Assembly: GCA_025603075.1 (NCBI GenBank)
Contig: MU626281.1
Span: forward strand, 101,808 to 165,807
DNA: 64,000 bases
Direction of reading: 5' to 3'
Source: Neoconidiobolus thromboides FSU 785
Taxonomy: Eukaryota; Entomophthoromycota; Entomophthoromycetes; Entomophthorales; Neoconidiobolaceae
Made by a program: the position numbers and the translations under genes. Shown piece by piece: positions 23,669 to 34,436 of this stretch. The notes under the pieces are model-generated. The model was not told where the DNA came from, ran no database searches, and saw only the letters and a list, made by a program, of their open reading frames with translations. The stretch's first letter is position 1, and the number at the start of each line of letters is the position of its first letter.

Positions 23669-24667
23669 TATTATCAACTTTTTTCCAATTTTATTGACTG
23701 GTAATGGAGATCTAATTGTGAATTCTACAACCAAAAATTGAAACTTCAAATAAAATTGGGTGTAGTGGCAATCGAGACCAATGAAAAGGCTTGATTTGGG
23801 TTAAGTGGCTTAAGAAAGTTGCAATTATGCATGGTTACTACTATGCTTTTTAGACACATCGATTTATTGAATTTAGTCATCAGTTCTTTATTTCACACAT
23901 CACAAACTATCAACTGTTTGATAGTTCAAACTGAATATAAAAATATTAAATTTGACTGAATTTATATAAAGTCAAACTAAACTATATTATTTCATTTAAA
24001 GTTCATAAGGTAAAAGTAATTTTAAAACTCCACTTTAAAGTTAAATGAAAACTAGGATTTTTAAAGTTTAACATTATCTATCACTCTGTTTTAAGTTTAC
24101 TTCAAAATTTTCAACCTCAGTTGCTTTTTTTATAATTAGAAATTTAATTTATATATTTTTATAACTGAGTTTTAGGGTTATTATAATAATGGGTGTACTT
24201 ACAACTCTAAGTTAAAAATAGAGTTGAAAATAAATAAGATGAAGTAATAAAGTCAAACTATTTAGTTATTAAATTAAAATAAAATGCTATCTATTGTTAT
24301 TATTATCATTGTTGTTTTAGTTGTATTAAATAATAATAATTTTCCTTATTATATCTATATTAATGATTTAAAAGTGAGTAAAAAAATAGATAATAAACAT
24401 CCTTCTATTAAGGGGTATTATGAAATGTAAAAGGGAGTCAAATAGAAAAAGGAATAGTTATCAAAATTTGTTTTATTTCCCCAAATTAAAATAAGTTTCT
24501 ATCAATTATTAAGCTAAACTAAATATATATAAAACTAATTAACAAAACTTCTAATTATTACAATCAAGTAACTAGAATTATAACGAACAAAGTATAAATA
24601 ATAATAGAAAGTCTATTTTATACTTTCATTTTATTTCATTTCTTCATATTTATTGTCATTAAATAAA
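23669..24667. other. Intergenic, nothing recognised
   Basis: AT-rich spacer after the tRNA gene. No supported frame is seen on either strand. Confidence 0.6.
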
Positions 24668-25577
24668 ATGTCCAAATTATACGATATCGTTGATCCAAAC
24701 TTACGCTTAGAAACCACCTATCAGCCTAGTAATGGTTTTTTATTCAGTGAGTTGTATAAAGATCAAACAATTGTTGTTAAATTTTTAAGAAGATTCGGGT
24801 GTTGTTTATGTCGGTAAGGTGCACAAATCTATTTATCTAAATTTCAAAACTAATATTTCAAAACTAGCACTGAAGCCTTAGAACTTAGTAAACAGATGCG
24901 AGAACTTGAAAAATTGAATGTGAAGTTGATAGCTGTTGGATTTGACCGTAAAGGATTAACTTCATTTATGAAAGGCAATTATTGGCATGGGGAAATTTAT
25001 TTAGATACTAAAAAAAGTATTTATCAGTATTTTGGTTTTGAAAAAGTTCCTGTGTTGAAATCATTAAAAAAGTTGTTCAGGAAGAGTACAAGTATATATA
25101 ATATATATATATATAATAACAAGTATTAATCATTTTTTATCATTAGGAAAAGCTATTAAACAAAGTAATAAAGAAACTCCAGGGAATTTTCGTGGAGATG
25201 GTTTCCAGATGGGTGGTACTGTTATTATCAATGAGCAAGGTCAATTAATTTACAAATACAGTCAACAGGAATTTGAAGAATATCCAACAATTGAAGAAAT
25301 AATTCGAGTTTTAAACAAAAATAATCCAAAGGACATCAACAGTATACCAAGACCGTTACCTATTATTTTTAAAGATTCTGAACCTGTTTTAAGACATATA
25401 ACCTCGAATGAATCGGATTTAGAGGATTCCATTCATACACCTGAATTGAATGAATTTAATACAATTCAATCTAATATTCATGCATTAGATGAAGATCCTA
25501 ATGCCAAAATTAATTTAGATTCCATGAATATGAGATTAAATCAAGATTGTTGTGATGGTCATTCAATGGAATATTAA
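24668..25577 (+). CDS. PRXL2-like thioredoxin-fold protein, paralogue C
   Basis: Three exons (24668-24813, 24868-25091, 25147-25577) give 266 aa, longer than A and B. The redox motif reads FLRRFGCCLCR, so CPLC has become CCLC and a third cysteine sits in the pair. KLIAVGFDRKGL, GEIYLDTKKSIYQYFGF and NFRGDGFQMGGTVIINEQG follow the family order; the last matches the animal PRXL2 GDGF-GG motif well. A C-terminal extension of about 90 residues is acidic and ends with a CC pair (QDCCDGHSMEY). The introns are fewer than in A and B. The gene is divergent from paralogue B, with the tRNA between them. Confidence 0.88.
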
Positions 25578-27000
25578 GTTAATTAGCTTGTTACTTTTTT
25601 ATTCTAAATTTTCATTTCCCTATTTCTTTCCTTTTTTTATTAAATATATACATTAAAAAAGTAATATCTATAGCCTATTTTCTTTTTGTCATATATATTA
25701 TTGAATGAGATTCAATATATACCATTATAAATTTAGTCAATTTATGGCTTTCTTTCCATTTTTTTAAATTTCTTTTATGATTTGGAGGTTACAAGAGTTT
25801 TGTCTTTATCTAATAAAGAACAATAATTTTCTAATTATAAGAGATAAGAAATTAAATAGGTATTGAACTTTGTAAGGTAATAAGAAAACATTCATCATTA
25901 GAGCCTTCATGTACTCGAAGATATCAAGGAGGTCCAATTTTTCTTATTAATCTCAATTTGTCAATTTTACAATGTTAATAAAAATCACACACAATAATCT
26001 AAGTAAGTTGTGAAAATATTACCCCTTAAATATTTAACTATTTTTCTCATTGTTAACTAAATTTGAACCTGCTCTTTTTACATTATTACCCTATTTTTAT
26101 TATTAATTTGGTGGGGTTCGTTTTGTAAGTTGACTACTTAGTTCAGATAATAGATAATTGTCCAAAAATTCTAAAACAACTCCACATTCTTAGTTTTATT
26201 GACAAAGGATAAAAGGCCTTTTTAATTGACCTAATTTTCTTTAAAAGGTTAAATAATTCTAAGTTTTAAACCTCTTTTTTGGACTAATTAACTGCTTATA
26301 TAAGAAAAAAAATTAGAATACATTAAATTAATGTTAAGTTCAGACTTAAGAAAATCGGGTATATGAATAATTTAACTATGAGAATCATTGATAAAAAAAA
26401 TTGTAAAAAAGCTATAATAGTTACAAATAGCTGTTTATTTTTATTTGATTTCTTTAATAATAATTTTAATAAGTTACAAACCCTGAAAAATTTAAAATAA
26501 ATATGTGTTTCATCATAATATAATATAATATAATATAATATAATATTTTTATAATAGTAAATTTATCATATATATTATTATTATTATTATTAATTGTTTG
26601 ATTTGATATTATAACACAGTAGTTATTAGTTAAAATTAATAATAATCGATAACAAAAATATAGATTTAAAGGAATATAAAAAATAAGATATAAACTTTAT
26701 TTAAAAAAATAGCAAACATTATAAAATAAATTAGAGTAGTTTTTTTAATTATTTAGGCTATTTTCAAAAGCAGATATAATATGTATATTTGTATTTTTTA
26801 TATTTAATAACCAAAAATAAAGTATTAAACATACTACCAATAAATGCAATGCTTTTAACTAATTCAATTTAATTATTTATTGCTTTTAATATAATAATTA
26901 GTATTTAATGCTATTAGAAAAGCCAAATAAGCACTAGTGAACTACTTAAATAAATTTTTAAATTTTTTTAACTTAGTTTATAGTATAAAATAAAAGTAAC
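25578..27000. other. Gene-free stretch
   Basis: No gene recognised. A pentanucleotide tract (TAATA, about 6 units) lies at about 26514-26546. Confidence 0.6.
26514..26546. repeat. TAATA pentanucleotide microsatellite
   Basis: Six to seven near-perfect tandem units of TAATA. Confidence 0.85.
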
Positions 27001-27577
27001 TATATGGGGATGTATTTTTGTATTTAAGAATTTTCCTAACAATTTTTCCACTTAAATAGTGCTTAAAGTGTGAAATCTGGTACTCAAGGTTTGGAGTCAA
27101 GAACAGCTATTGCTGGGTTGACTACACTATAAGTCGAAAGGTCTTAGTTTATGTGACTAAGATAGACTTGGATTATCAGGAATAGCGCGCAATAGGTTAC
27201 AAGCTATATAAGACAGATAGAATAGACAATATTGATGTAAAATCTACGTAAAATACTATTAACAAAACTTAGTGGCTTTATTAAATGTTCGAGATATCAG
27301 GGAATAATTCAGTTAAAAAGTCTCGAGCTATTATGTTTTAGAATCTCTTTTATACTCCGATAAGTATAAATATCAAAACGAGGGGAGAATGTTCTTTGAG
27401 ACGAAGATACAAATTCTCATAACAAATCAAACTAAGAACATGGGATTGATTTTCTCTGAACTCAAGAACACAACAGCTTAGGCGATTGTTATGCTATAAT
27501 TAACCATGGGACTGACAAAGCGATATTTCACAAAAGGATAGAAAAAGTAATGAAACCAAAAAAAACATCCTCATATT
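27001..27577 (-). mobile_element. Palindromic MITE-like element, copy 8, split by an insertion
   Basis: The two parts 27001-27068 (ATATGGGGATGTATTTTTG to TTAAATAGTGCTTAAAG) and 27537-27577 (GATAGAAAAAGTAATGAAACC to ACATCCTCATA) together make one family copy. Removing 27069-27536, which includes the second copy of AAAG, restores continuity with the other copies. Confidence 0.88.
27069..27532. mobile_element. Solo-LTR-like insertion (464 bp)
   Basis: It begins TGTGAAAT and ends ATTTCACA, an 8-bp inverted terminus of TG..CA form. It is flanked on both sides by AAAG (27065-27068 and 27533-27536), a 4-bp target-site duplication. The body has distinctly higher GC than its surroundings and no open frame. 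This fits a solo LTR left by recombination of an LTR retrotransposon. A non-autonomous DNA element with 8-bp ends is the alternative. Confidence 0.78.
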
Positions 27578-27623
27578 TTTGTTTGTTTTAATTATTATTA
27601 AAACCTTAAAAATATTATATACA

Positions 27624-27723
27624 TTTGGGGATGTATTTTTGTATTTAAGAATTTTATCAACAATTTTTCTCAAATAGTGCTTTAAAAATGGAAAAAGTAT
27701 GAAACTAAAAAAACATCACCATT
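27624..27723 (-). mobile_element. Palindromic MITE-like element, copy 9
   Basis: Left TTGGGGATGTATTTTTG; GAATTTTATCAACA; centre TCAAATAGTGCTTTAAAAAT; right AAACATCACCATTT. It lies about 46 bp from the split copy, in the same orientation. Confidence 0.84.
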
Positions 27724-28064
27724 TAGTAATTTTTTTTTATTTTTTCAAATTTGATCCAAAAATGCCCTTTTATCTAGATTAATAGATTCACTGTTTTTGT
27801 TAAACCTGTAACATGGGTATGAAGTGATAAAAAAGCTATTAGCTTTATAATAAAATGCTTAAAATATAATGAGAATACGAGATGCCTAGAAAACAATGCA
27901 GATGGTTCGATTCTGATTATGTAACATTTAAGTAATAAGGTCTACTAATAGCTATATAAAAGATCATGGATTATTAGAGCTTATTTCTTTACTCCTTTTT
28001 TATTTAATAGCCATTTGGATGTTTTTATAGTCTACTACACTATATACAAGTACTTTGATTTAAT

Positions 28065-28173
28065 ATATGGGTAAGTTTTTTTTTGATTTCATTACTTTTT
28101 CCATCTTTTAAGTGCTATTTGAGTAGAAAATTTGTTAGTAGAATTCTTAAATAAAAAAACACATCCCCATATG
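28065..28173 (+). mobile_element. Palindromic MITE-like element, copy 10
   Basis: Left TATATGGGTAAGTTTTTTTT; centre TTTTAAGTGCTATTTGAGTA; right AACACATCCCCATATG. Confidence 0.87.
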
Positions 28174-28262
28174 TATCGATGTTTAAACAGTTTTGATATT
28201 TCAAAAGCTATTTAATTTTTGAAATATATTGTACCTCGTTAATTTCAATACTTTTAATAAAA

Positions 28263-28366
28263 CATATGGGGATATATTTTTGTATTTGGGAATTTTACTA
28301 ACTTTTCTGCTCAAATAGCGCTTAAAAGATGGAAAAAGTGCTGAAGCCAAAAAAACACCCCCATAT
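28263..28366 (-). mobile_element. Palindromic MITE-like element, copy 11
   Basis: It is close to consensus. Left CATATGGGGATATATTTTTG; centre TCAAATAGCGCTTAAAAGAT; right AAACACCCCCATAT. It faces copy 10 across about 90 bp, making a larger inverted pair. Confidence 0.89.
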
Positions 28367-28561
28367 TGTGATACATACATACACACAAATAATGCTTAAA
28401 GTATCCGATTGATTCAACAAAAGTTTTCTATACTGAGTAATAGTAAAAATGATTTAGTCAAAAATCTATCTTAAATCCTATTAACAAAATTTTAATAAAT
28501 AAAAAGCAACAAGTAATGAAATTTTTTCAAAAAGTGTATGATAGGGTTTTGTTTATGGAGA

Positions 28562-29448
28562 TTATAAAATAAATTCATAAAGTTGAGGAATTACATTAGC
28601 GTTTTGTAAAACATCACTATGGTCACCAAAGTCACTAATTGTTACTTGTGCATCATTGAATGCAATTACTTTTAAATGAGATGTAAATTCGAGTGCCTGC
28701 TCAAAGTTGATTAAAGTATTCTGTTTAAAATCGATTAGTAATCAACTAGACAGCTGATTGTAGTTCATCTTATCCACCCCTTTTTTTGAGATAGGTTGTG
28801 ACGATGCTGGCTTGGATTTAGTTTGGTCATCTTCAAATGCTGGGGTGATGTATTCCTCCTTATATTCTTCCAATTTACTAACTAAAAATGGAATATTAAA
28901 TATGCTGTCAATGGAAATTACGCCTTTGGTTTGCTTGATTTATCCCAATTATTTACTATCATTAGTATAGCGATTATCATTTAATGCCATTAATTAAGTT
29001 AAATGAGCACCAGTGGAATGATCATTTAAATAAATCTTTTTATATTCTTTTAAATTAAGCGTAATATTGGGAAATACAATTAATGAATTCTTCAGATGAT
29101 TATAATACGATGTTATATTATTGATTTGTTTGACTCAATCTGTGATACAAAGTAGCAGTAGTGATATTCTTGCCAGCTGATTTATAAGCCATGTCTATAC
29201 TTGATTCGATATCTTTCTAATCTAAGCACCACCCATAATAACTAAAACAACAATATAGAGTCTTTGGGATCTGGTTTTGGAGTAACTAGCTCATAGCATT
29301 TGTCTTGATCACCATCATAACTATGCTTTAGCGTATTGAAACGTTATATTAGAAATTTCAAGGCTAAGTTAGTAGCGCTCTTTTTAAGCCATATATAATT
29401 GCTTAAAGCAGAGTATAATACTAATAATAAAATAAAGATAAGATTCAT
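28562..29448 (-). pseudogene. Decayed secreted alpha/beta-hydrolase, relic 3 (most complete)
   Basis: The start MNLIFILLLVLYSALS looks like a signal peptide. Blocks in order are DGDQDKCYELVTPKPDPKDS, MAYKSAGKNITTATLYHR, a nucleophile elbow YLNDHSTGAHLT, KGVISIDSIFNIPFLVS and EEYITPAFEDDQ. After these come MNYNQLSS and DFKQNTLINFEQALEFTSHL, then GDHSDVLQNANV with the likely catalytic Asp/His. The reading crosses several stops and at least two frameshifts, so it encodes no full protein. Matching relics 1, 2 and 4 show a dispersed family of which no intact member is in this window. Confidence 0.8.
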
Positions 29449-31807
29449 TTTTAATTTATATTTGTTGATAGTTAATTCCTAACCCTTTATATGTTTCAAA
29501 TACTTTTTTATTCTTAGAATCATCTATTTTTATTATTCATTATCTTCTTATAGGAACATCAATGGGTATTTGTTTCTAGAATCTTTACACTTATTAGTTT
29601 CAACTAAATATATTCATATAGGATTGCGATGTAAATGACAATATACCTCTTATTCTTTATACTTTTAATTGTCTAGTTTCTTTCCTTTTATATATTAGTG
29701 TTTAGTAATTTTTTTGCTTAATGGCTTTATTCTCTTTGCTTCCACTAAAGTCTCTTTCTTGAAAGGCTTCGTGTTAAACTTTTCTATTTTTAGTAAAGGT
29801 ATTTTTATTCATTGATTAATTGTACTTCTATATCAACTCATTTTTTACTTCTCCTTATTTTTGATTTTCTAGTTTTGAATGTTTTTCTGGTCCTTTGTTT
29901 TCTATAAACTATAATACTATTATTACCAAACATTAGAAAAAATAATTTTCATTTGTGATATTATTATCACAAATGAAAATTAACCTTAATTTTATAATAT
30001 TACTTTTCAAGATAATTTAGAGAGTGATCACTTTAATAAATATCCTTATAATGTTTGATTTGAAAATATTTCCCTAAAGTAATATAAATAGAATACTGCA
30101 ATAAATTTTTCTTAATGAGTAGGAATGCTTGTAAATTTTAACAAAACTGTGTAAGATAGTATAAATACTATTTTTAAAAATCAAAGCACAGTATTTTTAG
30201 CTTATCACGGCTATAGCAAGAAAAAAAGTTAAATAACCTGAAGCGAGAAGGGTTTGTAATAATTTCAGTAAATTGAACAAAGCTTAGAATTTTCATTATG
30301 ACACTTTAGATTTTGTTCATTTTGAAAATTATCATCGAATTTTTTGTTATAGTCATAATAGGTTAAAAATACCGCATCTAATCTATTAAACGTCACTAGA
30401 TTTTTAAAAATTGCAGTAATAGTTGAAATTTAAAGCAAATAATCTGAATGTATCCGTCATGATCCTTATATTACAGTTAACTAACAAAGCCCAGAAAGTT
30501 TCATATTTGAATATATAATAAAAAAAGCTAGTGACACGCTTATTTGATTGGTTCTATTGAACTCCCTCTAAGTCGATCTAATTGGCTGTTTGAAACTTGA
30601 AAAATTTAAATCGATTGGTTTACTGCGCTTTATTTAGGAGTTTTGTATTGCATGCGAAAAGATTATTATTTATATTAAAAACACTTGACATTTTAGATTA
30701 AAATCTAGCAATTTTAATTATTTAATCTACTTTTCAAGTCATTTATTAAATATCTAATTATCATATATATAAAACATCCTTTTTGTATGTATGTCAAATG
30801 GATTAAGTGGTTTTACAACTCAGCAATTTTTGGGTTCATGAGGCTAGTGGTATACGTTACCATTTTAACAGTAGAATGGCATAAAATCGTATATATATGT
30901 AAGCTCAGTATTAAATATTTTTACAAATATTACTTAAATACACTTTATGGCTTATAGAGCATGTGGAAATTCGTGTAGAGCATTTAAAATTTCATAACTT
31001 AATCACTTAATATCCATCAAATGTATTTTTCCTTCTAATTTGGGAATTTGGGAATTTGGCTTTAATAGACTTATTCTAAACTTCAACAAGTTACTTTTTA
31101 TTAATGAAAATCTATACTTTATTTAAAAGGTAATATTGATACAAGTGATTTTTTAAAATAGTAAAAGCTGTAGTAAAAGCTATTTCTTGGTTAGTATAAA
31201 TAGAAGATGACTTATATAGACCATCTCAGGATCCTATTTTCAAGTAAGTTAAGTCAAACCGGGTAAGAGAACCTTATTAATTGCTCCTTGAAATATTCAA
31301 TAAATACAACTTTTCTTATTTTAATTAATAGCATTGAAAATAAAGTAGACAAAGCATGATTGCGTGTTCTATTTCACAAAAGAATAAAATACCTGATCTC
31401 GTGATTCTAAAACCAACTAATCAAATGCGAGAGTTTGAGGTGTGAATTCATTTTTTGATTTATTCTTACTGCGTTATTCCTATTTTGGAATAAATATATA
31501 ATACTCAAAAGCGATTAAATGAAAATGAAAGATTATCATTTTTTGTCTAAAAGATTAAAAGATTCATAAAACTTAAAAGCATTTGTCAATAAGGTACCTC
31601 ATTTTTGAAGACTTAGGTGACAAAATATTTTAAATTTACATTAAACCACATGATAACCAAAATTGATCCCAAAATTTAATTGTGAACAAATTTTCGAATA
31701 GATTTCACTATTACGAAAATGATTGGTGGAACCTTGAATTCCGCTCAAATTTAGTAATTGGAATTAACTGCGTAGGGGGTGTATGATTTGGAGTTTTGCC
31801 TGGAAAG
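29449..31807. other. Gene-free stretch
   Basis: No supported coding region. It holds a perfect 17-bp hairpin (29944-29981). Confidence 0.6.
29944..29981. repeat. Perfect hairpin, 17-bp arms, 4-base loop
   Basis: AATTTTCATTTGTGATA (29944-29960), a TTAT loop, then the exact reverse complement to 29981. It has no T-run or gene next to it that would mark it as a transcription signal. Confidence 0.9.
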
Positions 31808-31815
31808 TATAAAAA
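31808..31815 (+). promoter_or_regulatory. TATA box of the homeodomain gene
   Basis: TATAAAAA lies about 60 bp before the likely 5' UTR intron and 129 bp before the start codon. Confidence 0.65.
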
Positions 31816-31877
31816 GACACGAATTTCACCTCCAACTTTACTCTTAAAATATTTTTGATCACTTCATCTCAATCAAG

Positions 31878-31929
31878 GTAAATCTTTTTCTTTTATATAT
31901 ATATCAACCATTGAATAATAAATTTTTAG
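31878..31929 (+). other. Predicted 5' UTR intron of the homeodomain gene
   Basis: Donor CAAG/GTAAAT and acceptor TTTTTAG frame 52 bases just before the start codon. The size matches introns elsewhere in the window. Confidence 0.6.
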
Positions 31930-31936
31930 GTTTAAA

Positions 31937-32728
31937 ATGGCTAAAAAGACATTTCCAAGGCAAATGAAAGATAGCTTAACCCTTTACGATTTTAGCAAAA
32001 CTGCTAAAAAGGAGAGACAGCAGCGCATTAAATTTACAGAAGAGCAACGCGAGATATTAATGCAAAACTATCAAAAAAATAGAGTTCCAAGTAGAAGTGA
32101 GAGAAATAAGATCGCAAGCGAGTTTGGTGTCCCTGAAAATAGTATTAAAGTATTCTTCCAAAATCAACGCGCCAAGGATAGAAATGAAAAGGATCTCGCT
32201 ACGCCTACCCCAGTAAAGAAACTAACCTTTTATAAGAACGAATTCCATGTTGATGATATGGTTGATACTAATAGCGAAAGCGCTACCAGTACTAACAAAG
32301 ATACTGAGGATAAAGATACTTCAGTAATTAATTATAAAGAAGAATATTTCAAACTTTTATCGGATCTTCAAACGTTGGCAACACAACCCGAAAATAACTT
32401 TTTATTTCAACTCTCTCTTACTTTAGCAAAACACCAATCTAACCTCTTCTCTGACTTTACCCTCATGTTAACACAGCCACAAAACAATCATTCATCATTA
32501 GATGAAACTAATTTATTTAATATGACTAACAATAATATTTTCTCGCCTATTTTAACTGAAGACGGCAATTATCCTTTCATAAACACCAATTATTTCTCAA
32601 GTCCAATCGAAAATAGCCTTATCAATCTGGACAGTAACTATTCAACAAATTTTGATAATGTTAATGATATTCAAATCGAAGAACCCTTAGTAATGGAGGA
32701 TTATGTATTAGTTGACCTCTTTGAATAA
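31937..32728 (+). CDS. Homeodomain transcription factor with altered helix 3
   Basis: 263 aa with no coding intron. A homeodomain covers about residues 26-85: basic arm KKERQQRIKF, helix 1 TEEQREILMQNYQ, helix 2 SERNKIASEFG, and helix 3 SIKVFFQNQRAKDRN. N76 (homeodomain N51) and R78 (R53), which contact DNA, are kept. The nearly invariant tryptophan 48 is phenylalanine (F73). The rest is Asn/Ser/Asp-rich and acidic, suggesting an activation tail. It is not obviously a mating-type HD1 or HD2 gene, and no partner homeodomain gene is nearby. Targets are unknown. Confidence 0.88.
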   Translation: MAKKTFPRQMKDSLTLYDFSKTAKKERQQRIKFTEEQREILMQNYQKNRVPSRSERNKIASEFGVPENSIKVFFQNQRAKDRNEKDLATPTPVKKLTFYKNEFHVDDMVDTNSESATSTNKDTEDKDTSVINYKEEYFKLLSDLQTLATQPENNFLFQLSLTLAKHQSNLFSDFTLMLTQPQNNHSSLDETNLFNMTNNNIFSPILTEDGNYPFINTNYFSSPIENSLINLDSNYSTNFDNVNDIQIEEPLVMEDYVLVDLFE

Positions 32729-34436
32729 TATCTTTATTTTTTAATAAAATTATATATAATTTATAATACTTTTTATATTATATAATTGTTATTTACTATC
32801 AATATCCTTTATTATGAGCTTATTTGATAAGAACTGGTAAAGGTCAAACTGGATTGATTTTAAAAGGTAGAAATAGCTCAAAGAGTGGTTTCAAAGGTTT
32901 TTCCTTAATACTTGCATATAAGCCTTATATATTTTATTTAAAAATAATTGTAATCATATATTATTAGATCGTAAACTCTACACCTCCTTTAACACTAAAG
33001 AATTATTACATCATTAACATTTGAATTTCAGATTATAAAATGAGGCTCATTAAGACTAATTAAATCCCATAATCCTTGCTAGCTATAGTTAAACGCGTGG
33101 ACTTTCTTAGAGTTAACAATATTTCGCAGTTTATTTAAATTGATTCACTACTTTTATATTTCTTGGACGATTTTATTTCAACTAAACTCGTTATTTTATT
33201 CTAATCACCACATAGAGCATAGTTAATTTGGCATTTCCTTCAAAGAAATACTACTCTAAATTATTGATTTTTTAAGAAAACAATAAAATCAACTCCTCTA
33301 TATAATTATTAGAATAAATATAATGGGTTTGGTTGAAATAAAGCTAATCTATAGGAACATAAAAGCAGCAAATCAATTTAAATAAACTATGAACTGTAAC
33401 TTTCTGAAAAAGTTTCCACATTTAATTGTATGGTGACTTTTTCTATTTTTTATAAATTGTATGATCATAATTAATATCCCACTTATTTAATAGATAGAAA
33501 GAATTGTGATATTTCAGCTAATATTATTTTAAAAAAGAAATACATGTATTAAGGCTATATTTTAATAACAAACATTATATATATGTGAAGTTAGCAATCT
33601 AGTTGAAAGCATAAGTCTTTGCTTAATATTATAAATTTAGATGGTTAACTTTTTTATTAGCTGTTGTAATACAAAGCATAATCGATTTAAGATAGCAAAG
33701 ATTCAAGGAATGAATAAAAGATGAACATGATCAAATTTAGGTAAAGCCTTAAAATTCTAACTACAGACTACAAAAAATTTCAATCTTAGACTGAAAGGTT
33801 ACCGTTTTGGGAAAGTATATGTTTGATACGATGGAAGATGCATATGGGCCCTTTAACCAGAAGCCATTTTCACTTTAGAAATAGTGTACGTACAGCAAAT
33901 ATAGTCAATATTATTTTATAAAATAGGCCACAGAAAGTGTGGTGAATAACATAAATTATTGAATATTATGGGGGTTCAAATAAATTATCAAAGTTAAAAG
34001 GAAGAGTGTAATTGGTATAAAGGCTGACAGAATCAGAAAATAAAGAGACGCATTTTTTTCAAAACCATTGGATAGGAAGACGGATTATAAATCTTTAATT
34101 AATTGTCTCAGTATCAAAAAACAAAAGAGTGCACTTCGGGAGGTGTTAGGATTAAGAATGAAGTATTAAAAATAACTAAATTTGAATTTAAGAAAAAAAT
34201 GGAATACTTTATATTGTTTGGCTTTAATTTGTTAAATCCCAATTAGTGAATGTAGAAAAAAACATTTTAAATATTATGATAGATGTAAATTGTAAATAAT
34301 AGAAAGAAATTGAAAGGAAGCATTAGAGAATATAATAAGATAAAAGTAAGGATTTATTGCGATGTAAAAGTAAATATATATTATTTCAAGTAAAACTAAA
34401 ATATAGATGGAATAGGTCGGATTATAAAAAACATCC
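32729..34436. other. Gene-free stretch
   Basis: AT-rich spacer with no gene recognised; a 76-aa minus frame at 34274-34504 is a hydrophobic shadow of AT-rich DNA. Confidence 0.6.

Noticed and set aside
28201-28386. Small frames reading VFLA..PSFKRYLS in several places (also 3128-3325 and 47506-47769)
   Set aside because: The shared peptide comes from the palindromic DNA element being translated by chance. Frames differ between copies and no start is conserved.
30790-30900. Relatively GC-richer patch that looked like a degenerate tRNA or gene fragment
   Set aside because: No A/B boxes with correct spacing and no matching protein motif in any frame.
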